Positions 1 through 8,947 of a DNA stretch of 64,000 nucleotides are shown piece by piece. Numbering within the stretch: position 1 is the stretch's first letter; each line of letters starts with the position of its first letter. A program made the position numbers and the translations under genes. The notes beneath the pieces are model-generated. The model saw only the letters and a list, made by a program, of their open reading frames with translations, did not search any database and was not told the DNA's origin. The DNA comes from Allomuricauda sp. (lineage in GTDB: Bacteria > Bacteroidota > Bacteroidia > Flavobacteriales > Flavobacteriaceae). The stretch is taken from assembly GCA_030148335.1 (NCBI GenBank), contig JASBTQ010000032.1, forward strand, positions 186,001 to 250,000, given 5' to 3'.

Positions 1-502
1 AAGCCAACCCATATGAGGTTGTTGTCCATTCACCAACCCCATCTACGGTCAAAAATGCACTTTTGGGAAATGGAGAGGTGTAAAAAGCACTGGCTGCATG
101 GGATAAATGGTGCTCTGGAAATACAATGGAAATTTTTTGTGCATGTGGTCCGCCGATTTTTTTCAGTTGTTTTCGGATTACCTGCTTTGTAAAGAGTTTT
201 TCCTTCAACCAAACGGGCATTGCCATGGCAAATGAACGAAAGCCTTTGGGTGCAAATGCGTAGTAGGTTTCCAGAAGCCGTTCAAATTTTAGGAAGGGCT
301 TATCATAGAATGCTACGTAATCGAGGTCTTCAAGGGCATATCCAGATTCGGTCAGGCAAAATTGAATGGCTTCCGCAGGAAAGGAAGCATCATTTTTTAT
401 CCTTGAAAACCGTTCTTCCTGGGCGGCATACCTTACTTCGCCATCCACAATTAGTGCAGCGGCAGCGTCGTGATAGTAGGCAGATATTCCAAGTATCTTC
501 AT
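1..502 (-). CDS. Carbamoyltransferase, NodU/CmcH family (3' end outside window)
   Basis: This minus-strand reading frame is open from an ATG at 502 to the left edge, giving 167 codons of the N-terminal part. The protein opens with MKILGISAYYHDAAAAL, the hallmark start of the NodU/CmcH O-carbamoyltransferase family, and later carries HHLSHAASAF followed by a TVDGVGEW segment, the conserved metal and nucleotide-binding motifs of the N-terminal Kae1-like domain. The family moves a carbamoyl group from carbamoyl phosphate to a hydroxyl of a sugar or antibiotic. In flavobacteria such genes often sit in polysaccharide or glycolipid loci, but the neighbours are off the edge. An in-frame ATG at 520 would add six residues; 502 is preferred because it matches the family start. 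The gene is separated from the SusD gene by a hairpin terminator. Confidence 0.88.
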   Translation of the reverse strand, partial: MKILGISAYYHDAAAALIVDGEVRYAAQEERFSRIKNDASFPAEAIQFCLTESGYALEDLDYVAFYDKPFLKFERLLETYYAFAPKGFRSFAMAMPVWLKEKLFTKQVIRKQLKKIGGPHAQKISIVFPEHHLSHAASAFYTSPFPKSAFLTVDGVGEWTTTSYGLA

Positions 503-589
503 CCAAATAAAGGTATTCATTATAAAAAGAAGGGCTTTGGCCAAGGGATTAAATTTTACGGGCCGTTCGTTGGCCGTTGCCCTCCATAA

Positions 590-624
590 TCAAAGAAGGC
601 TGTCTTTTGGGACAGCCTCCTTCT
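590..624 (-). terminator. Rho-independent terminator downstream of SusD gene
   Basis: Read on the minus strand, an AGGCTGTC / GACAGCCT stem with a CCAAAA loop is followed by TCTTT. It lies about 60 bases past the stop of the SusD gene, so it should end the SusC-SusD transcript. A 12-mer, TTTGAGTTAGTT on the minus strand (640-651), lies between the stop and the hairpin and recurs before the hairpin near 19,070. Confidence 0.7.
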
Positions 625-682
625 TTACGCAACTAAAATAACTAACTCAAACTAATTATATGAAATTTACTCAATTACTATT

Positions 683-2626
683 CTAATATCCAGGATTTTG
701 GTATGTGGCTTTTTCGGCATCGGTCATATCCAAATTGTCTATTTGACCTTGCGGTATAGGCCTTAAGTAATGATAAGGCTGGATTTCCCGTGATATGGTA
801 GTCGCAGGGCCATGATCTGTTGCAATGATACTTGCGACAATTTCAAATGATCCAGCAATTTCACTCCATTTTTGGGTACGTACCAGATCATACCATCTGA
901 CACTTTCACCAAAATACTCACGTGAACGCTCAGCCAAGATATAATCGATATCAATGGTCATGGGAGTGGCAGCCACCATTGCGGCACTGTTGTCTTCAAT
1001 CCGCTCCTCTTGCTCTCCATTGTCAAATCGCCATTTACCCGCACGGGCACGAATCACATTTATCAAATCCCTAGCACTCATTGTTCCGGATGCACCTTTT
1101 ACGGCAGCTTCAGCAGCAATAAAGTAGAACTCCGAAAACTTGGCTATGGGATAAGGGCGCGTATTTGGTACATTGGGCTGGCCCAGACCTCCTTCGTTAT
1201 CGGTGCGGTAGGGTCCTGTCTTCCATAAACCGGGATAGAACCTTCTATTGAATTCGTTTAAATTGATCACATAATCTGCTCTTCCTGGTAATACTCCGCC
1301 ACCAATATTGGCACCGTTTATGGGCGCTCCATTGTCTTCATACACCACAGCCGGATCATATTCATCCAAAAATGAGATGACAGCGTCGCCCGGTTCTATT
1401 TCCAAGCCGTTGGCACCAGTCAATGATGGGGTAGGATCGCCTCCTTGGTCCCAATTGCCTCGATAGCTGGTCGTAAAAGTACCATCGTAACGCGAATCTA
1501 TATCCTTATCGGTAAAGTTCTCAGTCAAAGCGTTGATGGTAGGTGCCATACGGGTCCATGGTCTACCAAGGCTCTGAACAGATTGCCGTTGCACTGCAGG
1601 AACACCATCGACACTGATGGTGGTGTAATTGGATGTCGCCATCCAAACTGCGGTGTTGGCACTGTTGGAAGTGGTGCCCCAACCTGTTACCGGCGCACCA
1701 TTGAATTGTTCGTTATCCTGGGTACGGTCGGCATACAACATCATCTCCGCGTGTCGATCATTAGAGCCTTCGTGAACATCATAAAAATACTCCAACAAGC
1801 CGTAAGGGCCAGGGTTTTGAATACCATCCATGGCCAAATCGTATGCCTCTTGAAAATAAAATGAAGCACCGTTGCCATCAGGATCGTTTCTTGGAGTTTC
1901 GGGGTATGTGGGAATCCCTTCTGGATTCTCCAACCACCAACCATAGGTCAAATACGCCTTGGCCAAAATGAGTCTGGCCACATTTTTGGTTACCGTACCG
2001 GTCAATCTCGGATTTTCAGGTAAATCGTTAACGGCCGTAACCAAATCGGGAAAAATGACTTTTGAATATACTTCAGGAACTGTGTTTCGTGTTGAAGTCC
2101 TCACCGCAGACCTATTGAATGCAAGTTCTCCAGACCCCAGATCCAATGGTACGCCTCCATAGGTCTGTACCAATAAGAAGTAATAAAATGCCCTGAAAAA
2201 TCGTACTTCGGCAACAAGGGCAGGGTCCAATCCTACAGCTTCTGCATTTTCCAAAATACCATTGGCTGTGTTTATTGCTGGGAAACTCGAAAACCATACC
2301 CCAGCAGTTGCACCTTCATCTGATATGATCTGTCCTTCACCAGACAAGTCCACGTTTTTAAAATCACCCGTTGCAGACTCTGCCCAAGTATAATGGTCCG
2401 TACCGTTTTCCGTAGCGTTAAAGAAGCCGTTGTTCCCATAAATGTCCCTCATGGTTTCATATAAGAACACCACTCCGCCCTGAACTCCAGTCTCTGACTG
2501 GAAAAAATCAGGGGTAAATTGTCCTCTAGGGTTCTCTTCTATAATTTCCTTTGTACAGGCGCCCAATAAAAAGGCAACAGAAAGAACCGTAATCACTTTA
2601 GCTTTAAAATTAATTTTCACAGTCAT
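683..2626 (-). CDS. SusD/RagB family glycan-binding outer-membrane lipoprotein
   Basis: A 647-residue protein with a lipoprotein signal ending in LLGAC (Cys 24) and the SusD/RagB architecture: an N-terminal TPR-like half (FFRAFYYFLLVQTYGGVPL) and a C-terminal half with the typical AERSREYFGESVRWYDLVRT segment. SusD proteins sit on the cell surface over the SusC barrel and capture oligosaccharides. The gene starts four bases after the SusC stop, so the two are one operon. It belongs to the RagB/PF07980-like branch, unlike the second SusD at 15907, so the two pairs probably bind different ligands. The ligand itself cannot be told from sequence; the divergent GH43 gene suggests a xylan- or arabinan-type oligosaccharide. 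Confidence 0.93.
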   Translation of the reverse strand: MTVKINFKAKVITVLSVAFLLGACTKEIIEENPRGQFTPDFFQSETGVQGGVVFLYETMRDIYGNNGFFNATENGTDHYTWAESATGDFKNVDLSGEGQIISDEGATAGVWFSSFPAINTANGILENAEAVGLDPALVAEVRFFRAFYYFLLVQTYGGVPLDLGSGELAFNRSAVRTSTRNTVPEVYSKVIFPDLVTAVNDLPENPRLTGTVTKNVARLILAKAYLTYGWWLENPEGIPTYPETPRNDPDGNGASFYFQEAYDLAMDGIQNPGPYGLLEYFYDVHEGSNDRHAEMMLYADRTQDNEQFNGAPVTGWGTTSNSANTAVWMATSNYTTISVDGVPAVQRQSVQSLGRPWTRMAPTINALTENFTDKDIDSRYDGTFTTSYRGNWDQGGDPTPSLTGANGLEIEPGDAVISFLDEYDPAVVYEDNGAPINGANIGGGVLPGRADYVINLNEFNRRFYPGLWKTGPYRTDNEGGLGQPNVPNTRPYPIAKFSEFYFIAAEAAVKGASGTMSARDLINVIRARAGKWRFDNGEQEERIEDNSAAMVAATPMTIDIDYILAERSREYFGESVRWYDLVRTQKWSEIAGSFEIVASIIATDHGPATTISREIQPYHYLRPIPQGQIDNLDMTDAEKATYQNPGY

Positions 2627-2630
2627 TTTT

Positions 2631-5600
2631 TTAGAAAGTTACATTTAATCCAAATAAATAATTTCGTGTAGATGGTACGTTGGTACCAATAGTCGGGATA
2701 TTACCGGAAATAAGACCTGCTGTATTTATATCCGCATTTTGCCGAACTCCGTCGTTGTTCACCCCAGAATTTGTTATTTCTGGATCCAGTCCCGATGCAT
2801 CATTGAAATCGGAGAATAGTACAAATGGGTTTTGTACTGTGGCATATATGTATAAATTTTTGGCTCCCATTGCCTTGATCACATTGGGGTCAAATCTATA
2901 GCCCAAGGTCATGGCACGTACTTTCAGGTAAGAGCCATCAAAATATCCCAAGGTACTACCATATTTTGGACGGTCTCCCCCTATGCCCCCTGGTGCAGGA
3001 TATTTGGCATCTGTGTTGGTTGGGGTCCAATATTCCACGTTAAGGTTGTTTCCCCTACCATTTAGCCTCATGGTGTTACCGTTATTATTGTGTAGGGTGC
3101 TTACCAAAATGCCTCCACTCTGAAAGGAACCCACCATGTTGAAATCAAAATTCTTGTAAGCCAAACGAGTATTGAACCCACCTCGGAAATCTGGAGTTGG
3201 ATCTATAACTACCCTGTCATCCGCATTGATTTGTCGAACCGGAGAACCATCCGGATTAAACTCCCCGGTATATCGCACCCGGATCATACCCAGATTACCG
3301 CCTGGTTCATATTGTTCTAGAAATTCAGCTCCTTCATCATCGGCATTCCACAATCCCAATCGTTCATGATCATAGATAACGCTAAGGGGTTGGCCTACGA
3401 ACCAAAGGTTACCTATATCTTCTTGTTGACCTGATGCCAATTCCACAATCTCATTTCTGTTGGTATAGAAGTTAACACCCACATCCCAGGTAAAATCCGA
3501 AGTTTGGATTGGGGTGGCATTCAGTGCCACTTCCACACCATTGCCCTTTGTTTTCCCTACATTACTGGTTACGTTGCTTACACCAGAAGTACTTGGTAGG
3601 CCGAGGTTAAGGAGTATATTGTTAGTCTCGGTCTGATAATATTCCACTGTTCCAGAAAGACGATTATTGAACAGTCCAAAATCAATACCGTAATTATAGG
3701 TTTGCGAAAACTCCCATTTTAAATTTGGGTTGGGCAATTGGGTCACCACAAAACCATTTGAAAAGGTATCACCAAAATTATATGCAGGATTGGTACCACC
3801 ACCGTTTAATCGTCCTTGAACCGAAAAGGGATCAATGGCCTGATTGGAGGTTTCTCCATAGCCCGCCCTTAATTTTAATTGGTTGATCGCGTCAACATTA
3901 TCCATAAAGGCTTCATTGGCAATGTTCCACCCTACAGATACCGCAGGATAAGTATACCACTTGTTCCCGGGAGACAATCGGGAAGACCCGTCTGATCGGA
4001 TGGTAGCGGTAAGCAAGTAACGGTTGTCATATTCATACAACACTCTTCCCATCAAAGATAACAACCCCCATTCTATATAACCGGTATCGTAATCCATTAC
4101 ATCTTCCAATAAGGCTGAATCCGTATTGTACCATAAATCGTTTTCGTCCGGTATATTTTGAACCCGGATGAAGGAATTATCAAAATCATTTCCTTGAGCC
4201 GAGAAAAGCCCCACAAAATTCACTTTGTGCTTATTGGCAAAGATGCGGTCGAAAATCAATTGGTTCTCAACTACATAGTCCCGTGTAAGACTGGTACCGT
4301 AACTGGCCGAGTTAGGTTGATCCGGATTAAAACTAAAGACACCCTGGCCCGTAAAATCACCATCCCTGCTCGACCGTAGGTTAAGACCTATGTTAAGGCG
4401 GTACTTAAGGCCTTCAACAATAAAGGGCATTTTAAGTTCACCGTAAATGTTGTTATAGGTACCGAAGTCCAATTGTTCGTTTGCTCTTCGTTTTCCAATT
4501 CGGTTGATCTCATTTCGTGTAGGGATAAATACTTGGTCTTGACCATCCGTAAGCCTAACAGATTCCAAAAAGTTTCCATTTTCGTCATAAGGACTTAAAA
4601 GAGGAGATGCGGTATACACCCCGGCTGGCCCCACTATACTATTGGTAATACTATAGTTCATCACTGAGTTTACCCCATAGCGAAATAATTTGCCCACCTC
4701 TTGGTCCAATGAGAAACGCAGGGAATACCTTTGGAAAGAATCGCCAGGAACAGGAGAAGTCTCTTTAAAATAGCCCAAACCAACATTGTAGGTACCATTT
4801 TCAGTACCCCCTTGTACAGTGATATCATGCGCTGTTTGCATCGATGATCCAAACAATAAATCTTGCCAATCGGTATCATTATCAACACTTTCATCATTTC
4901 CTGTAGGCGTTCCGGTGCCATTGGCAGCGGCAATCTCACGTAATTCCAATAGTTGGGCCGTATTCATTACTGGCAACTTGGCAAATACTTCCTTGGTGCC
5001 ATAATAGGAATTGTAAGTGAATTGTGCCTTTTGCCCCTTTGTGCCTGACTTTGTTGTGATGATGATTACCCCGTTTGCACCTCTGGACCCATAAATTGCA
5101 GTGGCCGAAGCATCCTTTAAGATATCCAAACTCTCAATGTCGTTTTGGTTGATGTCACTCAGCCCCCCAGAAAAGGGAATACCATTTAATACAATAAGTG
5201 GGTCGTTGGAGGCTGTAAGCGAGCGTACACCACGAATTTGAATTTGTGGCGCAGCTCCCGGCCGCGTACTGGTAGAGGCAATGTTTACACCAGCGGCACG
5301 TCCCACAAGGGCTTGTGTGAAATTGGCGCTTTGTACCTCGTTCAGGCTTTCGCCTTTAATGGAAACCACCGAACCCGTTACGGACTCCCTTCTTTGCGTT
5401 CCATACCCAATCACTACAACTTCATCCAATTGCTGGGTGTCTTCTGCCAATTGGACACTTACTGTGGATCGGCCATTGATCGCAACCGTTTGTGTTACGA
5501 ATCCAAGATAGCGGAACTCCAAGCTTGCATTGGAAGCCGCCTCAATCACGTAGTTCCCGTCAAAATCTGTTGTTGTTCCATTGGTTGTGTTTTGCACGAT

Positions 5601-5780
5601 GATGCTAACCCCCGGAATAGGCGCGCCCGAAGTATCGGTGACGGAACCGGATACCTGTATGGTATTCTGGGCTAGCACAGTAGTGGTGGAAAGCACGAAC
5701 AGCAAAAGGCTTGTCAAGTACAAAAACAAAGGTGTTGCCCCCCTGTCATCTGTGTGAACAGTTAATGGTTGTTTAGTCAT
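2631..5780 (-). CDS. SusC/RagA family TonB-dependent outer-membrane transporter
   Basis: A 1049-residue SusC-type receptor. It has a cleaved signal peptide (about residues 1-38), a CarboxypepD_reg-like domain (about 40-120, VSGSVTDTSGAPIPGVSI), a TonB-box region (DEVVVIGYG), a plug domain (about 130-245, with QIQIRGVRSL and DASATAIYGSRGANGVI) and a long C-terminal beta-barrel ending in GLNVTF. It imports oligosaccharides through the outer membrane with its SusD partner encoded directly downstream. It lacks the STN domain found in the second SusC (12390), so it is not expected to be sensed through FecR; control is more likely at the palindrome in the divergent promoter region (5880-5895). Confidence 0.95.
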   Translation of the reverse strand: MTKQPLTVHTDDRGATPLFLYLTSLLLFVLSTTTVLAQNTIQVSGSVTDTSGAPIPGVSIIVQNTTNGTTTDFDGNYVIEAASNASLEFRYLGFVTQTVAINGRSTVSVQLAEDTQQLDEVVVIGYGTQRRESVTGSVVSIKGESLNEVQSANFTQALVGRAAGVNIASTSTRPGAAPQIQIRGVRSLTASNDPLIVLNGIPFSGGLSDINQNDIESLDILKDASATAIYGSRGANGVIIITTKSGTKGQKAQFTYNSYYGTKEVFAKLPVMNTAQLLELREIAAANGTGTPTGNDESVDNDTDWQDLLFGSSMQTAHDITVQGGTENGTYNVGLGYFKETSPVPGDSFQRYSLRFSLDQEVGKLFRYGVNSVMNYSITNSIVGPAGVYTASPLLSPYDENGNFLESVRLTDGQDQVFIPTRNEINRIGKRRANEQLDFGTYNNIYGELKMPFIVEGLKYRLNIGLNLRSSRDGDFTGQGVFSFNPDQPNSASYGTSLTRDYVVENQLIFDRIFANKHKVNFVGLFSAQGNDFDNSFIRVQNIPDENDLWYNTDSALLEDVMDYDTGYIEWGLLSLMGRVLYEYDNRYLLTATIRSDGSSRLSPGNKWYTYPAVSVGWNIANEAFMDNVDAINQLKLRAGYGETSNQAIDPFSVQGRLNGGGTNPAYNFGDTFSNGFVVTQLPNPNLKWEFSQTYNYGIDFGLFNNRLSGTVEYYQTETNNILLNLGLPSTSGVSNVTSNVGKTKGNGVEVALNATPIQTSDFTWDVGVNFYTNRNEIVELASGQQEDIGNLWFVGQPLSVIYDHERLGLWNADDEGAEFLEQYEPGGNLGMIRVRYTGEFNPDGSPVRQINADDRVVIDPTPDFRGGFNTRLAYKNFDFNMVGSFQSGGILVSTLHNNNGNTMRLNGRGNNLNVEYWTPTNTDAKYPAPGGIGGDRPKYGSTLGYFDGSYLKVRAMTLGYRFDPNVIKAMGAKNLYIYATVQNPFVLFSDFNDASGLDPEITNSGVNNDGVRQNADINTAGLISGNIPTIGTNVPSTRNYLFGLNVTF

Positions 5781-5879
5781 GTTACTAAGTTTTTATTTTG
5801 TTTAGTTAATTCGTTCCATTATGACAAAAAAGTGTACATAATATTTAGAATGTGATAAATATACACATTATATTTGTTG

Positions 5880-5895
5880 ACGCAATCGGTTGCGT
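5880..5895. promoter_or_regulatory. LacI/GalR-type operator candidate between SusC and GH43 genes
   Basis: ACGCAATCGGTTGCGT is a palindrome with 14 of 16 positions matched and a central CG, the typical form of LacI-family operators. It lies about 100 bases upstream of the SusC start and 160 upstream of the GH43 start, in the divergent promoter region. No LacI-family regulator gene is in the window. Confidence 0.5.
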
Positions 5896-5930
5896 AAAAA
5901 AATTTAAAATTGAGCTGAAAAATATTTGAT

Positions 5931-5950
5931 AAGCCCTATAAGTAGGGCTT
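5931..5950. promoter_or_regulatory. Perfect 8-bp inverted repeat upstream of GH43 gene
   Basis: AAGCCCTA and TAGGGCTT flank a four-base spacer (TAAG). The hairpin has no T-run on either side, so it is more likely an operator or leader structure than a terminator. It lies between the LacI-type palindrome and the GH43 start. Confidence 0.35.
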
Positions 5951-6054
5951 AAACTATGGATATACAACTGAATAGGTTCCTTAAAAAGGCTAAGCAAACG
6001 ATTGCTATACCATATTAATGTGTATTTTTAACATTTAAATCCATACATTATCCT

Positions 6055-7194
6055 ATGAAAAACACAACTTTCACCTGCAAAAACAGTCTAACTGGATTTT
6101 ATCTTCCAGGTATTTTGTCATTTTCACTGCTTTTGGCCACCTCCTGTAAGCAACAAAAGAAAATGCCCGATGGGGTCGCTACGAATGATGGCATTGTGGC
6201 GGATACTATCGGGAAAAACCCTGATGTCATATATACACTGAGTTCCAAATTATATACCGCCGACCCTTCGGCCCATGTTTTTGAAGGGAAACTATATGTG
6301 TATCCCTCCCACGATTTTGAGTCAGGTATTCCGGAAGATGATCTGGGCAGTCACTTCAATATGGAGGATTACCATGTGTTTTCCATGGATAGTGTAGGGG
6401 GAGAGGTGACAGACCATGGATTGGCACTGCATATTGATGATGTGCCTTGGGCCGGAAGACAAATGTGGGCCCCCGATGCCGCCGAAAAGGAAGGGGAATA
6501 CTTTTTATATTTTCCAGTGAAGGACAAAAAAGATGTCTTTCACATTGGTGTGGCCAAAAGTGACTCACCAGCAGGTCCTTTCAAGGCGTTGGATCTCCCT
6601 ATCGAGGGAAGCTATAGTATGGATCCAGCCGTTTTTGAAGATACCGATGGCAAATATTATATGTACTTTGGCGGTATTTGGGGTGGTCAACTCCAGAGAT
6701 GGAGAAATAATAAATACCATGGCGAAGATACCTATCCCGCAGATGATGCTCCTGCACTTTCCCCCAAAGTTGCCCTGTTGGCCGATGACATGGCCAGCTT
6801 TGCCGAGGAACCCAAGGATGTGATGATACTTGATGAAAACGGGGACCCCATTACCACAGGAGATAACAATCGAAGATTTTTTGAGGCCGCCTGGGTACAT
6901 CGATATAAGGACAAATATTATCTCTCCTATTCCACAGGGGACACCCATAAAATTGTGTATGCCATAGGGGACAGTCCTTATGGTCCGTTCACGTATCAAG
7001 GTGTGATCCTTGATCCCGTATTGGGTTGGACCAACCATCATTCCATTGTGGAATATCAGGGCAAGTGGTGGTTGTTTTTCCATGATAGCTCCATGTCGGG
7101 TGGAAAGACACATTTGAGAAGTGTGAAAATGACTGAGCTTACCCATAAAGCGGACGGGACCATAATCAGAATAAATGCTTTAGAGGGTAAATAA
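6055..7194 (+). CDS. GH43-family glycoside hydrolase, lipoprotein
   Basis: A 379-residue five-bladed beta-propeller glycosidase of family GH43, whose members are mainly beta-xylosidases and alpha-L-arabinofuranosidases. The lipoprotein signal ends in LATSC (Cys 31), placing it in the periplasm or on the outer membrane. The family's three acidic residues are visible: base Asp 70 (TADPSAHVF), pKa-modulating Asp 190 (SMDPAVF) and acid Glu 277 (FFEAAWVH). Family features APDAAEKEGEYFLYF and SPYGPFTYQG are also present. It is divergent from the SusC-SusD operon, so it probably trims the oligosaccharides that pair imports. The released sugar could feed the oxidative pathway encoded further right. 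Subfamily and exact linkage specificity are not determined. Confidence 0.9.
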   Translation: MKNTTFTCKNSLTGFYLPGILSFSLLLATSCKQQKKMPDGVATNDGIVADTIGKNPDVIYTLSSKLYTADPSAHVFEGKLYVYPSHDFESGIPEDDLGSHFNMEDYHVFSMDSVGGEVTDHGLALHIDDVPWAGRQMWAPDAAEKEGEYFLYFPVKDKKDVFHIGVAKSDSPAGPFKALDLPIEGSYSMDPAVFEDTDGKYYMYFGGIWGGQLQRWRNNKYHGEDTYPADDAPALSPKVALLADDMASFAEEPKDVMILDENGDPITTGDNNRRFFEAAWVHRYKDKYYLSYSTGDTHKIVYAIGDSPYGPFTYQGVILDPVLGWTNHHSIVEYQGKWWLFFHDSSMSGGKTHLRSVKMTELTHKADGTIIRINALEGK

Positions 7195-7197
7195 AAA

Positions 7198-7218
7198 TAT
7201 GCTCACCGAATAGGTGAC
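7198..7218. repeat. 21-nt hairpin element, copy A (identical copy at 37799-37819)
   Basis: The core is TCACC-GAATA-GGTGA with identical flanks in both copies. Read on the minus strand the hairpin is followed by GCATATTTTTATTT, so it can serve as the 3' end of the semialdehyde dehydrogenase transcript (stop at 7312). On the plus strand it follows the GH43 stop and is followed by ATTTTATAAA, so it may work in both directions. Confidence 0.6.
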
Positions 7219-7311
7219 ATTTTATAAAGGAGGAGCTGTTTACCCTTCCCTTCCATCGCAACTAGTTCAAAATCTCTTGTGAGTCCGGTATGCTATGCCG
7301 CTTTTTTCTGG

Positions 7312-8895
7312 TCAGATGGCACTTGAGGTAAATGTACTGTTCACTTTTCTCAGGATTCCCAAAGGATTGTCGTTTTGTAATTCGGCCGGTAGCATGGATT
7401 GTGGCCAATTTTGGAAACAGACTGGGCGTACCCATCGAATTATGGCCGAGGTCCCCACCGAAGAGAACCTACTGTCCGTGGTTGCAGGGAAGGGGCCACC
7501 GTGAAATATGGACGGACAGACCTCGACACCAGTGGGAACACTGTTGAAAATTATTCGACCCACCTTATTTTTCAGGGCATCCACTACCTTTTCATATTTT
7601 TTTATCTCCGATTCGTCACCCAATATTGTTCCGGTAAGTTGACCTTCCAAACTATGAAGGATATTGGTGAGTTCCTCCTCATCTGTACATTGGACAACAA
7701 GGGACAACGGTCCAAAAACCTCTTGATGCATTACGGGGTTCTCCAAAAAATCCTTTCCGCTTACTGCAAGTAGTTGCTGTCTTCCATAATTTGGTGGCAA
7801 TTCCTTCCCAAACTCTGCCACGACGGATACTTTTTTGTGGCTAGAGATTTCTTTTCGTCCCTTTTCATAGTTTTCATATATGTTGGGATGCAACATACTC
7901 GATGGATTCAAAAGCGACAATTGCTCACCCAATGTGGAAACAAAATCGTCCAAAGCCTTTCCTTTAAGTCCGATCAGCAAACCGGGATTGGTACAGAATT
8001 GGCCAGCCCCCAACGTAATGGAGTTGGCATATAGAGAGGCCCAATGATCCTTTTTTCCTTCTAAGGCAGAGGGAAGCAGAATAACGGGATTCACACTCCC
8101 CATTTCAGCGAAAACAGGTATGGGTTCCTCCCGTTGTGTACCCAAATTATAAAGTGCCGTTCCACCGCGGATGCTTCCGGTAAAACCTACGCCCTTTACT
8201 TTTGGGTGGGTAACCAATCTTTTTCCGACTTCGAACCCACTGCTGTTCAAGTTTGAAAAAACCCCATCGGGCATTCCTGTTCTTTCTGCGGCCTTTATAA
8301 TGGCCGACGCGACAAGTTCGCCGGTTCCGGCATGCATTGGGTGGCTCTTTACAATGACAGGGCACCCCGCTGCCAGGGCACTTGCCGTATCACCCCCGGC
8401 AGTAGAAAAGGCGAAAGGAAAATTACTGGACCCAAAAACTACTATGGGGCCAATCGGGAACAACATTTTTCGTATGTCTTCTTTAGGTATGGGTGCACGT
8501 TCGGGAAGTGCGGTGTCTATGGTCGCATCGACCCAGGAACCTTCTTCGAGCAATGCGGCAAATGCATTGAGTTGTCCCATCGTACGGCCTCGTTCTCCCA
8601 AGGCACGACCTTCGGGAAGCCCAGATTCCTGCATATAGGTCTCAATCAACTCATCGCCCAAATTCCCAATTTCTTCGGCAACGGCCCTTAGAAAACTTGC
8701 TTTTTTGACACCTGAAAATTGTTTGTACTCCTGAAATGCCCGCTCCGCCAAATCAACTGCTTCGTCAATTTCCGCCGAGGAGGCTTCATAAAAAGTCCAA
8801 GCCGTATTTTGGTTGCTTTTTGGATTAAAGGTGTGGAATGTTATTTCGCCGTTCGCCGATACTTTTGAACCGATATGGTTTTTTCCTGATATCAT
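7312..8895 (-). CDS. Alpha-ketoglutaric semialdehyde (2,5-dioxovalerate) dehydrogenase
   Basis: A 527-residue aldehyde dehydrogenase of the NADP-type KGSADH subgroup. Visible motifs are the substrate/cofactor segment SNFPFAFSTAGGDTASALA (about 157-175), FTGSIRGG, catalytic Glu 264 (FAEMGSVNP) and catalytic Cys 301 (GAGQFCTNPG). It oxidises 2-oxoglutarate semialdehyde to 2-oxoglutarate, the last step of non-phosphorylative pentose and hexarate breakdown. No signal peptide is present, so it is cytoplasmic. The gene follows the 2-keto-3-deoxy-pentonate dehydratase-like gene in the same direction with a 52-base gap, so the two make consecutive steps of one pathway. Subgroup assignment is by recognition of the sequence pattern, not by alignment. 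Confidence 0.88.
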   Translation of the reverse strand: MISGKNHIGSKVSANGEITFHTFNPKSNQNTAWTFYEASSAEIDEAVDLAERAFQEYKQFSGVKKASFLRAVAEEIGNLGDELIETYMQESGLPEGRALGERGRTMGQLNAFAALLEEGSWVDATIDTALPERAPIPKEDIRKMLFPIGPIVVFGSSNFPFAFSTAGGDTASALAAGCPVIVKSHPMHAGTGELVASAIIKAAERTGMPDGVFSNLNSSGFEVGKRLVTHPKVKGVGFTGSIRGGTALYNLGTQREEPIPVFAEMGSVNPVILLPSALEGKKDHWASLYANSITLGAGQFCTNPGLLIGLKGKALDDFVSTLGEQLSLLNPSSMLHPNIYENYEKGRKEISSHKKVSVVAEFGKELPPNYGRQQLLAVSGKDFLENPVMHQEVFGPLSLVVQCTDEEELTNILHSLEGQLTGTILGDESEIKKYEKVVDALKNKVGRIIFNSVPTGVEVCPSIFHGGPFPATTDSRFSSVGTSAIIRWVRPVCFQNWPQSMLPAELQNDNPLGILRKVNSTFTSSAI

Positions 8896-8947
8896 TTTTT
8901 AATTTTTTTCTTATTGATTAGCATAGGATATTTTAACATACTCTCCA

